From: Collybiopsis luxurians FD-317 M1
Lineage: Eukaryota; Basidiomycota; Agaricomycetes; Agaricales; Omphalotaceae
DNA length: 26,300 bases
Reading direction: 5' to 3'
Assembly (NCBI GenBank): GCA_000827265.1
Contig: KN834879.1
Coordinates: forward strand, 45,353-71,652
Positions within the stretch are counted from its first letter, which is position 1. The number at the start of each line of letters is the position of its first letter. The notes beneath the pieces are model-generated. The model was not told where the DNA came from. It made no database searches and was given only the letters and a program-made list of their open reading frames with translations. Shown here one piece after another: positions 10,316 through 19,694 of the stretch. Both the position numbers and the translations under genes were made by a program.

Positions 10316-10930
10316 CAATGAACCAGTTCCACTAGACTTCAAAAGGTTGGGCAAGAATGGCTCTCACAAGGAACTCAATAAGCTGTTGATCAGGATCATG
10401 CCATAGTTCTCAAGTTAGTAAAATACTTGAAGGGTTGGTATAACATATGGTGCAGGTGTGCAGGTGAATACCTAGTTACATTACAGAAGCTGGTTTGTGT
10501 TGTTGGTTGGAGTGTTCATCATCTCTTTACAAATGACCTTCTCTAATTCTATCTTCTGATTTACCATGTCAAATCCTGCCAATACATAATGTGAAGTGAG
10601 CTCCCAAGAAACCAATCAACCGTGGGAATGAGGGAATGAGCTTAACCCATTCTGCTACAAGATATTGAGTGGTTCACGACCAGGTCTCTTCTAGTTTCAA
10701 CAGCTGAATTAACCATACCCTATGGCTGCGAGCATCGACAACAGCAACATTTACTCTCCATTTTGTTATCCTATAATGGCTGATGAGGGGCCCTGGTCGA
10801 GCAAAGATGGTTAAGAGCTTCACTTGCCACTTGTTTTCAATTCTCATCTTCTACATAACAACAGTAAGATACATTTGGATGTAGTTTCTACATCTTTTTA
10901 TCTGCAACCTGTCTCAAGCATCAAATAGGT
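10316..10930. other. Gene-free stretch
   Basis: No convincing frame in either direction and no repeat recognised. It lies between the F-box copy and a plus-strand coding trace at about 10937-11069 (ASILAHSNCTMTPPIQQPLI, then DTALETASSTANHV, ending TAG). That trace may be an exon of the decayed gene that follows. Confidence 0.3.
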
Positions 10931-11394
10931 ACCAATAATGCTGCAAGCATCCTGGCCCATTCTAACTGCACAATGACCCCACCAATACAACAACCATTGA
11001 TTGATACTGCACTAGAAACTGCAAGTTCAACTGCAAACCATGTCAATTTCTTTCATTCCACCTCATAGTAATCACCTAGAGATTGTATACACTTATCAAT
11101 CTTCGAGCTATTCTTGCCTGCCACAGATAGCTTCAACTCCAGCATTCAATTTCACATGTAGTTCTTCAGAACAATGGTCGCTTGGCAGACAGACCCATGA
11201 CCCACCCCTCACATGTCCAAGTGGGAGGAAAGCTATGTACAGTGATCAGGGTTTGGCAGCTGTGTCTTCTTCAGAATCTTCCACCGCTCTTACTTTGAAT
11301 TGGTCTCCAAACCAGAGGGAGGTGTCTACTGTTGTCATAGCGCATCATCAGTGGTAGAGAGTTCTTTCATTAAGGCTTTTTTCACCAGGTCTAA

Positions 11395-12512
11395 TACTGG
11401 GTCTCGGGATTTTTTCACTTGTGCAGTTGCAGCTGTGACTTTGCCTGGGTTGTGTGCATTAACTGCCCTCAATGAAAGAACATATGTGAGTATGATGCCG
11501 CACTGAGACAAAGGGGTCCTGACAAAAGCCCTGTGACTTGATGTAGATTGTGTAAAAAGCAGCCTTCAGACAGATCTACCCCCCCTCCTCCCAAACAAAA
11601 GAAGACTGTCCACAATTCTCCATCAAAGGACACTATTCTGTTTCAAGCAAAGGCAAACATGTTGGACAAGAATTGTTCAACACCTGCAGTGAAACTGGGG
11701 CCTGAAGGTCTTCCTAAGTATGAAGACATACACACAGCTTAACAACTACTGATGATACAGCCAGCAAGGTGATCAACATTGTCACCTTTTTCTTCAAACT
11801 AATATACTAATTTTCCTTTAGAATGAATTAGGGACAGAATATTCCTTGTCGCCTTGGTATAATCAAATAACCTATAAATTGTTCTATCCTTGACCACCAG
11901 ATGTCAACCTCCTCCATGCCTCAGACAAGATGGTTCATAGTAAGTTTCCAGGTCCGCCATCACCTATGCTTGAATCACAGCAAAGAGAGTGGTGGATGCG
12001 AAACCTGAACAATTACTTGTGAGTGGGGCTACTGTACTCTCTCTTGCAATTCTAGATTCAGCAATATGGGGCATCTACTCTCCTCCCTCAATATTGATTT
12101 TTTCCTTGAGACTCTCTACAATTCTGAAAGTCAAATGACGATTTGGTCTCCTTTAATCTATACCATTTTAGCTACGGCAATGCTTATGAAGTCAAATGAG
12201 GCAGAATATGGTGCCGATGGTCAGGCTGAGGCACTTTTGCTATGAGATTCTGCCCAAGCATCATTGGAGGCTTCATTCAGTTCAGGATGGATAGATACTA
12301 TGCTTGTAGAAGCTGGTCTGGTAAATGCTTGTTCTCTTGATTCCTTTGATAGCCACATTCATATTTGCTATTCAGATTCTGACGCTCTTGAGATGTTGAC
12401 TCATCCTCAATACAACCCTGAATGTATTGAGAAGGCTCTTGAGTGCCTTGACAACATCATCCTCCACTTAGGTCTGCATCGGATGCTTCCCCACAGTAGC
12501 CGTTGGTATTGA
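11395..12512 (+). pseudogene. Zn2Cys6 fungal transcription factor, decayed copy
   Basis: Family role: nuclear DNA-binding regulator with a binuclear zinc cluster and a fungal trans domain. The second half of the cluster is visible: C at 11434, six residues, C at 11455, CINC (11455-11466), six positions including a stop, and C at 11485. It continues EYDAALRQRGPDKSPVT, the basic RGPDK region typical of these proteins, then a Lys/Pro linker with PPPPKQKKT. The first two cysteines are disrupted. A later exon from 11822 reads TEYSLSPWYNQITYKLF, then VNLLHASDKMVHSKFPGPP and LESQQREWWMRNLNNYL. An unusually short intron (12019-12055) leads to the trans domain: FFLETLYN, IYTILATAMLMKS, AQASLEASFSSGWID, HPQYNPECIEKALECLD. 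In-frame TGA codons lie at 11473, 11539, 11891 and 12243, each where arginine is plausible, for example ALLL-stop-DSAQAS. The product cannot be made. Confidence 0.75.
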
Positions 12513-13939
12513 AATAAGCCAAGATGAGATGAAGTATCTTGAGGAATTGGACTGACTGCACCCTGTCATGGGTCACTCCCAATGATAGAAGTTAATAATA
12601 GGTAAACACATTGTGAATGGTTTGTATTCAAAATACTGGTATTATGTGTAGTGCAATTGACATGTCCATGAATAAGAAAGTACAGTGACACAGAGACAAT
12701 ATGATAAGTGAATGATGAGGCTTGGTAGAAGCTTCCGTGGAATAAATCAGGCCTGTTAGCCTCATAAATGAGCAACAAGATTATAGCAATGAGCCATTAG
12801 TGAGAGTGTGTGAGCAAATAATCTGAAGTTCAAGATAATATATGCATATAATGAAGGATACTAGAAATACAAATCCACGAAAAATATAAATGCTATGAAT
12901 ACAAGAGAAAGATAGAAGATAGAACATGTTCATAAGGTAAGCTAGTGATTATATGCTGCAACAGAAAAGGAGAACCAAACTCATGGAAAACAATGACAGA
13001 ATTGATTTGGGATACAGAGAGAATGGGATGAGATAACTTGTGCAGTGTGGACAAAATCATTGGACGAAGGAATGTGCTGAAATAGTTTGAAGAGCAGGTG
13101 GGATCAAGAATTCAGGATCAGGCAGAGGCTCCATGCCTGCAGAGGTGCAAGTATCAATGAGATAGTAAACTACAAGAAGAAACTAGTGAGTTCAATGATA
13201 GCTGTTATGTTCACCACTAAATATATAAGTGATTGCCTTACCTTATTTGAGCTGCATGGATCATTGATAGGATGGACCCATGAAACACTTGCATGATATT
13301 GATTCATGCACTGCTTGAAATTAAGACACTGATTATGGACAGAAAGAGAGCAGAGTGAACCTACTTGTAAATGTACTTGCGTGTCGACTAGACTAACATG
13401 GTATTGAGATTGCATATGTGCATGTTGAGAGAATCTTCAATGGCGAGTGTTTCATTCCAAGACTCTTCTGGAATCTACATTCTCAACATTTTTGTGTGAA
13501 GGCTCAGGCTGTTCACAGAGATAATTGCTGAAGTTCCACAGGAGCATGCTTCAACAGTAAAGAGCCCAAACAGATTCCTTCTGAGACTGAGAATCTGCTG
13601 AACAATATGTTGGGGAAGTGCAATCCACAACCCCTTTGGGAAACAGGTGAGTTAACTATCAGAATAGATGCTCAGGTAAACATACAATTGATACAGGCCA
13701 CATGCTTACATTGCTACAGTCATTCAGGTATAGTTAAGGATGTTTGCATCTAAAGGCAAGACACTGTGCCTTAAGGTTTGTGACAAGACTCAGGGCACAC
13801 CAGCATTCATCCTGAATTTGTGCCGGCAAGAGGATATGACCAGAGACACATCCTGCAGGATACGAATTCACATCAGGGTCAGAGGAGTCAATGGAGGTCT
13901 GAGTGTTAGCATTCCAAGTAGAACATGCCCATTGTCACC
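12513..13939. other. Long gene-free stretch
   Basis: Several short frames exist on both strands (for example 12566-12778 minus, 13087-13296 plus), but none shows recognisable motifs, codon-like composition or joinable splice sites. It is AT-rich and purine-rich on the plus strand from about 12800 to 13100. I see no repeat with inverted ends. It may contain the lost 3' end of the aldo/keto reductase copy and older, unreadable debris. Confidence 0.35.
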
Positions 13940-15260
13940 CAACTTACCAACTAGTTCAGTCAGATTCTCAAGCGAAAGTTGTACTAATAATAGGTGCAGT
14001 GATGCTTTCATAATGCAATTGGAATGAGCGGTAACCCATTACCATCTTTGGTAAGAACTCACCATCTCGCTTCAACATAGCCCAAGCAATGGCAACTTGC
14101 TTCCCATGCTGGGTAGAGCAAAATTCAGCAATTTGTTGAACAGAATAGCAGACTCAATATTGATAAATACTGGCAGTTCTCACTGGTTGACAATGATGGC
14201 GGTAGGTCAACAGTACTGTGGACTTTGATCTGTCTAGCCAGCTCTCACATCACCACTGATGAATGATTATGTAAGGATAAGAATAACAACCTATCAGACT
14301 ATGCTCATTTCATTTGCTGACCCAAAGGGTGGGAGAGCAGTCCTTGAGCTAGTGGGGACAAAGGAGTAGAACCAATACCAATATACTACTCAAGAGATGC
14401 TGAAGGTTAGCACTGTGATCCAAATGAAGTGTCTGTGTCTCTGACCTTGAGCATGGGAAACATCTCCCTCTCTTCCTCCCAGTAAACCAAGCTGTAATGA
14501 TTCTGCATAGATATAAACAGCGCCAGATTGTTCTAGATAGCATAATATAAAGCACTTCTCAGCCTTTCCAAATCATTGGAAAGATGAGAAGCTGACTCTG
14601 CATGGCATGAACTGACAGCATGGGTAAGTTCATATTGAACAGGTGGGAAGTCTGTTCATTGAACTCACATTGATAGGCCCAGGATGAAGAAATTCCAATA
14701 TAACAAACATAACCAGCCTTCACAACATCATGCAGCGCTTGCATCTGCTGACTAGTTAATCCTACTGATAGCTTGAAGTATGTAAAAATGTGATGTTTAC
14801 TGTTTCTTCGATAGGTGTGTCATAGTGAAACTGACAGCCTGAAGTTTTCAACAGCATTCAATATTCAATTCATAAAGGGCCACAAAAGTGGATACTAACA
14901 TCACAGAAGATCAATATAGTCAAGCTGAAGGTGCTCTAGACTTTTCTTGACAGAGTTGAAAATATGCTGGAAATGATGGAAGTCTGATGACTTATACTGA
15001 AGATAGATCAACTTTGGCTTACTTTTCTGCTCAGACAATGTTGATTGACATGACCATTGCTGTCAGGCTCTGCACTGGGTTTTCCCATGGGGAGATTATT
15101 TGGAGCCCTTCTGATGGCAAAATACACCTGTGAAGATATCAGATATGCCTGTATTCAGCACATTGAGGTGAGAAAAAAACCTTGGTCATTACCACAGTCG
15201 CATCTCAAGGCAGATTGTATTGTTTGATGCTCACTAATTCCTCTCCAGTGACACAGGAAA
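13940..15260 (-). pseudogene. Aldo/keto reductase (aryl-alcohol dehydrogenase-like), decayed copy
   Basis: Family: NADPH-dependent reductases with a TIM-barrel fold, close to yeast and basidiomycete aryl-alcohol dehydrogenases. Blocks in order on the minus strand: VSIKQYNLP-stop-D then VVMTKVF (15235-15165); HVNQHCLSRK (about 15050); HIFNSVKKSLEHLQLDYIDL (14970-14910); FHYDTPIEET (14840-14800); MQALHDVVKAGYVCYIGISS and SWAYQ (14744-14670); NNLALF and ISMQNHYSLVY (14530-14490); EEEREMFPMLK; STPLSPLAQGLLSHPLGQQM (14370-14310); ELARQIK; VAIAWAMLKRD (about 14080-14060); and SLENLTELV (about 13960). GT..AG introns separate most blocks. Stops: TGA at 15205-15207 in LPRD, TAG at 14533-14535, TGA at 14305-14307 and TAG at 14299-14301. 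The nucleotide-binding N-terminal strand and catalytic Tyr region are missing upstream of 15260. One splice acceptor, near 14548, seems lost. Confidence 0.85.
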
Positions 15261-15275
15261 ACTTAAATCATCAAT

Positions 15276-15781
15276 TATTATCTTGATTGGCTTTCCCACT
15301 GTATTTTTGAGGAAGGATTGCAAAAGCTGTACTGGTCTGACAGTATGCAAAGGGCGACCTGGCAGAAGACAAGGAAGGTGGGCGAGGGGCTGGCCTTGCA
15401 ACATGGAAGATGTCGATTGTTAGAAAAAATAACTTTGAAGGAAGCAAACAAACATATGTTCAACTCTTCCAACATCTTTCTTTCAAAAGAGCGCTCAATA
15501 AATTAGGTTCTTTGTAGATAATTTTGGGACTCATTGAAGAATCGGTCAGACTTCAGCTGGCATGAGGTTGTTGGTGGTGATTAGAGCATGACCTTATTAG
15601 AGCAAACAGATAGAGGGAATACCTTTGTCTCACTTTGTCGCATTATTCCTTTGTATGGTATGAGTACTCATAGTAGTAGAAAGCAATGATTTACACCCAA
15701 CTGGTCAATTTCAAGTTAGAGACATGATCAATGCTTATGAATATAGTACTTTCAGAAAGATCCCATACTTCACAGCAACTG
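15276..15781. other. Gene-free stretch
   Basis: No frame of note. The expected N-terminal exons of the aldo/keto reductase are absent, so a breakpoint or very old decay must lie near 15260-15300. The overlapping plus- and minus-strand frames at 15278-15506 carry no family motif. Confidence 0.35.
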
Positions 15782-16392
15782 TCACTGTCCAACATGAGAG
15801 TTAGCACCAGATCTCTTCTCAGAAGTGGAAGTGCAGCCCTTCACTGCCTCCTTCTCCAATTTTTCCTTCTTGAGCACAGACTTCTGATATTTTAGGGCTC
15901 CTTGGATAAAATTGTCAACAACCCAAAGCCCTCTATACTGTTTCAAAATGGTATGCTTTTCTATAGCCTGGTACAAGATTAGAAAAAGAACTGTGAGGCA
16001 AATTAATGTACACACCAGTTCTTGAATCTTCTTGAGCCTCTCTGGGGGTTGATCGCTCCAAATAAGCTCGCAATCAAGCTGTTTCTCAACAAGATTGCCA
16101 ATGAATCTCTAGGGAGGTTTGTAAGTCAGATAGTCCAGAGCCAGGAAGTTATGGGATCTCTTACTTTTACTTTTTCATACTTCTTTGGAGGCCAAGCCAA
16201 AACCTTGGTGAGAGTATATCCTCCATGCCCCAGCCTTCCAACTTCACCCAGTGGTTTTGGTATCAATTCCTCATCTTCAGAGTCTGCCTCAGAGACAAGA
16301 GCTGGAGGGCCCTGCTTCTTCCCACTGGAGGTATTTGTGACAGGATCTCCAGGGTGGCCTCGAGATTGCTCTGTAATGCTGGAACTGGATGT
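15782..16392 (-). CDS. Conserved-looking fungal protein, C-terminal three exons intact
   Basis: I do not know its function. It is the cleanest coding region here. Exon A (16392-16165) opens without a stop: a Ser/Thr- and acid-rich linker (ALVSEADSEDEELIPKP), then GGYTLTKVLAWPPKKYEKVK. The intron 16164-16109 starts GTAAGA and ends CCTAG. Exon B (16108-16016) is exactly 31 codons (RFIGNLVEKQLDCELIWSDQ and so on). The intron 16015-15968 starts GTGTGT and ends ACCAG. Exon C (15967-15782) reads AIEKHTILKQYRGLWVVDNF, then a Lys/Glu-rich helix (KKEKLEKEA) and a TGA stop. All three exons keep phase. The alternating acidic linker, conserved GYTLTKVL-W block and charged end resemble a protein family widespread in Agaricomycetes without assigned role (recall, unverified). 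Upstream, a TGA at 16393-16395 closes the frame and no ATG is present, so the 5' end is missing, spliced from further away, or broken. Confidence 0.55.
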
Positions 16393-16395
16393 TCA

Positions 16396-17030
16396 TTGTT
16401 AATCCCTATCTGAGTGGTCCCACTCAGATTGACATTCAAATCAACTAGATAAGGATGCAACAGATGAGGGAGGTGAAAGAGGTGATAGAGGTGATAGAGG
16501 TGGTAGAGATAAGGGGTGCAATTGCTGTGGAGGAGTTTTTCCAGTGGATGAATCCCCTTGAGAGCGATGGTGCTGTTCTGGAGGAGCGCTGTAAGGTGTT
16601 GGAGCTCACTGAATGACCCTTGTGCAACACACGGGACCAGTAGATGGAGGAATGGGAACATGGTTGTAAGCATATAGTGTGTGGAGAGAAGGGTTGATCT
16701 CTCTATGGTCAGTGCATACAGGGCAGTTGTCAAAGTTAGAGTAAGGGTACATGGAAGAAGTGGGGAAAGAATCATTCACTGCAAGGTCAGGTTTTAAACC
16801 CCCATTTGCCCTTTGAAGCCACTGAATCTAAACGAACAATGCTGGAAGACAATGGGAATGTGTGAGTGGCATTGAATATTGAATTGGAACTGGCCCAATG
16901 TAAAATGTAAAATGTTCTTTGTTCAGTGGTTCTCAAAGGCCACTTTCATGCCTTCTCAATTACTTTCCTTTTATTTAACTCATCACTAACTGCAGCTTTT
17001 CCAAATGTCTCTCCTGATCTTCAATTCTCA
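16396..17030. other. Non-coding stretch between divergent genes
   Basis: It lies between the minus-strand region 15782-16392 and the plus-strand WD40 copy, so it would hold both promoters if those genes start here. No TATA box or operator was identified. The long minus-strand frame 16263-16775 runs through the microsatellite and is out of frame with the real exons, so I reject it as a gene. Confidence 0.35.
16463..16510. repeat. Microsatellite, GAGGTGATA-like 9-bp units
   Basis: About five imperfect 9-bp units (GAGGTGAAA, GAGGTGATA twice, GAGGTGGTA) preceded by GATGAGGGA. On the minus strand the run creates an artificial LYH repeat in a long frame, which should not be taken as protein. Confidence 0.8.
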
Positions 17031-18800
17031 ATGCCCTCCCAGTATAAGCCAATTGCTATTTTACCTGGTCCACAAGATGCAGTTATTTCTCTTGCATTCT
17101 CAGCAAAGGCCCAGTTTCTAGCAGCCACAGGTAAGCATTCCTAGTTTTCTCTTTAGGTGGGTAGCTAAATGTAATATGCAGGCTATAGTGGTATCTACAT
17201 TTGGGAACTCTCAGCAACTTCCTCCCCTTCTGTGGCCAAGATTCTGTACATGCTTTTTGCCCCACAGAATCCCCGATACATCATAACCTGCTCAGCTTGG
17301 GCATACTTCCACAAGAGTAATCTCTATGTTTTATTACTTGGCTCTATGCAGGGCAATGTCATTCTTTGGAATTGGAGCGATACTACCAAGGTCAGTAATA
17401 GATGCAGTTCACTCAGAGTCATCTGAAATCGGAAGCAGGGTTTTAAGCTTCTCTATAGAGTACCACCATTTAATGACGAACTGGATGAGATTCTTTGCAT
17501 AGATGTCCATGAACTAGAAACTGCAACTGGTATACTTGGAAGGGTTGCTGTTGCCACTGCAAACTGGATTGTCAGCGTCTGGACATTAACCTCCGCTGGC
17601 AAATTTTCTAGAGCATTTTTCACTACTTTGCTGGATGGATTCAATCCGAAGACAATTCACTTTTGCAAAGACATGCAAGACATTCTTGCTTTCTCTTTCT
17701 ATGGTGGAAAAATGTACATACTGCATGCTTTCACATTTGTTCTTTTGACACTTAATAGTCAGACATTGATCTTGATAGAATTCAATTGCATTATAAGACA
17801 GGTGCTATTAAAAGCTACAAATCTCATGGCCCAGGGGTGATGTGTGTGCTCAGAGTTTTTGTTTATTTTTCAAGATTGAATTTTCTTAGGGGATCAGTTG
17901 CTCTGAGCAAAGCTAGTGATAAATTCCTTGCCTACACTGGACAGAATTTTCAGCTTTTCAATCACAGTAATTTAAAAGTCTTAAAGACTTTCTATGCAGA
18001 AATACCACTTGTCTTATTTCCCAAACATGTAGTATTCGGCGAGTCAGAAAATATTGTTGTGGGAGGATCTGACCAGGGTGGTGCACTTGTATTTGATGCA
18101 AACACGGAGGAGATGATTCAGAGATTGGAATATCCTTGTGGTGGGCTTGTTCAACCTGTTTCAGTTAGTCTTATTGCCTTCCTTTAGTATGGCCAACTCA
18201 ACTTTGACAGACAATCACAGTTCCTGCTTGACATCTCATTGCCATTGCAGGATCAACTTTTCAGAGGCCTTCTGATGTAGTTCTCTTTGAGAAGCTCATA
18301 CTGTCAACCCCCAAAGAAGATGAAGTGAAGAACAAGGACACAAAGACCAGTGACATAGCAGTAACTTCTCAATCAGATATGGTTCTTACCAGCTTTTACA
18401 TATCAGTGAGAGTTTGGAAATGGATTTGGACAGTAGCTGTTGCACTCTGGATTGTGGCCACAGCATACTATTTCTATCCAAAGTACCCCAATCTCATTCA
18501 TTCTATCTTATTTGTGAGCAGTGGATTGGAGGCTGATGCTAGAGCCAGACCTTTGCTAGACTTGCTGGTCGTACTGAGGGATTGACCACTCAACCAAGGG
18601 GCACCACCAGCAAGTCACCGGGGGCACCAATGCAGTCCTACACTCACAGTGAAACTTCCTCAATGCAGACTCATCAATCTGGTATCAATACTCCAACACA
18701 TTCCTACATGAGCAGCAAAATGTCCTCAATGCAGACTGATCAACCTGGTGTTGATACTCCAATGTTGGCAGTCAAGAATGGCTTGATTGTGTTGGATTGA
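17031..18800 (+). pseudogene. WD40-repeat protein with C-terminal membrane segment, lightly broken
   Basis: ATG 17031 opens MPSQYKPIAILPGPQDAVIS, the first WD blade (LAFSAKAQFLAATG). After a short intron come GYSGIYIWEL, AWAYFHKSNLYVLLLGSMQG and NVILWNW. Further exons give CIDVHELETATGILGRVAVA, WIVSVWTL, DGFNPKTIHFCKDM and ILAFSFYGGK. The intron 17714-17778 leads to HYKTGAIKSYKSHGPGV, intron 17842-17889 to GSVALSKASDKFLAYTGQNF and VVGGSDQGGALVFDANTEEM, then a 47-bp intron. TGA 18229-18231 (PA-stop-HLIAIAG) interrupts the frame. STFQRPSDVVLFEK follows, then a Trp-rich hydrophobic helix (WKWIWTVAVALWIVATAYYF, about 18416-18475) and a hydrophilic tail with two 66-bp repeats. A frameshift at about 18580 precedes the tail. 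The layout, a WD40 propeller then one membrane anchor, recalls Sec12-type proteins, but no Sec12 motif is claimed. Only two lesions were found, so recent loss or sequence error is possible. Confidence 0.75.
18636..18767 (+). repeat. Two 66-bp in-frame tandem repeats in the WD40 gene tail
   Basis: Units 18636-18701 and 18702-18767 are similar, sharing TCCTCAATGCAGACT and CTGGT..ATACTCCAA. They encode 22-residue units of the form SYxxSxxSSMQTxQxGxxTP. A period divisible by three keeps the frame open, suggesting expansion while the gene was still translated. Confidence 0.75.
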
Positions 18801-19314
18801 TTGGCTATCTCTCTTACCTGTTTTCTATGTACAATAGTTTTCTATGTATGATAATTTTCAATGTAATTCCTCAACCAAGATTAATTCTACTGGTTTGAGT
18901 TTCACATCCCTCACCTAGGTGTGTGTACATGCATGAATAGAACAAATAAGGTAATGAAGAATGAAGGGACTGAAAATGAATGGAAAAAGCTTGAATATAA
19001 AGCGTCACTATACAAAAAATACTAAATTGTATGATGTAAATATGATCATGGTGCTCACAAATTCCCCGGTTGTGTTTCAGTTGTGTTTCCAGCTATGTTT
19101 CTGGTTGCATTTTTTCTGGTTGAGTTTCTGGCTGTGTTTCCAGCTGCATTTCCAATGTTCACATGCCCAATTCTTTTTTCCTTTCAAAATGCAAAGTGAA
19201 AATCCTGCACAGAAAGTGCATCATCTTGAACTGCAGTGACTGCGTTGCACAAAAGCTAAACAGAAGCTAGTACATTTTCACACCCTCTCACTACATATTA
19301 CTTACCTCAATTAC
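18801..19314. other. Non-coding stretch with a minisatellite
   Basis: Apart from the tandem repeat at 19066-19155 nothing coding is supported. The plus-strand frame 18961-19239 is open mainly because it runs through that repeat. Confidence 0.4.
19066..19155. repeat. Minisatellite of TGTGTTTCCAGCT-like units
   Basis: About seven degenerate units of 11-15 bp, for example TTGTGTTTCCAGC, TATGTTTCTGG, TTGAGTTTCTGGC and TGTGTTTCCAGC. Unit length and sequence vary, so the array is old or was never homogenised. The repeats are pyrimidine-rich and contain CAG, resembling repeated intron 3' ends. Confidence 0.7.
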
Positions 19315-19694
19315 TGAAAGTCCTATGCTATGGGCCCAAATTAAAAAACAGGAAAGAGGGTATGATGCTAAACAAAGGTGAGTGTTTTCATCCTCATCCA
19401 CCTGAAAGGTTAATCTGTTATGCCCACAGAGCAGCAAAAAAAGCACTGAAAACCAAAACAACTGGAGCTACCCCCAATCCTCCTCCAGCATTTTCAAATG
19501 AGCTTTGAAGCAATCCCACCTATCCTGCTCCACCCAGCCCTGTACTGTCTTCTACAATGTCTGGGTCAAGCTTGTCTGCATCCACCCCAGCCTCTCGACT
19601 GTATCTAATCCCTCCCCTGGAAACTGTATGGGTTGAGCTGGTCAAACCTGTTGTAGATGTGAAAGCGGCAATGTTCCACACTAATAGGAAGGGA
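19315..19694 (+). pseudogene. Unrecognised coding piece with one intron and a TGA
   Basis: From about 19315 a frame reads PMLWAQIKKQERGYDAKQ to AG at about 19376. A GTGAGT..CCCACAG intron follows (about 54 bp). The frame resumes RAAKKALKTKTTGATPNPPP, meets TGA at 19506-19508 (NEL-stop-SNP), then continues in a Ser/Pro-rich linker and PPLETVWVELVKPVVDVKAA, ending GNWVS-stop at about 19692-19694. The intron is in phase and composition is protein-like: a basic helix, a disordered linker, then a folded-looking end. No family is recognised. On the opposite strand the same DNA gives a longer frame (19520-19783), which I regard as the shadow because it lacks such features. Confidence 0.45.

Noticed and set aside
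13740..14027. 95-codon plus-strand frame as a gene
   Set aside because: It lies opposite the 3' end of the aldo/keto reductase pseudogene and shows no motifs of its own.
16263..16775. 170-codon minus-strand frame as a gene
   Set aside because: Its middle is the translated microsatellite (LYHLYH runs) and its 3' part overlaps the real exon A of the 15782-16392 coding region in another frame.
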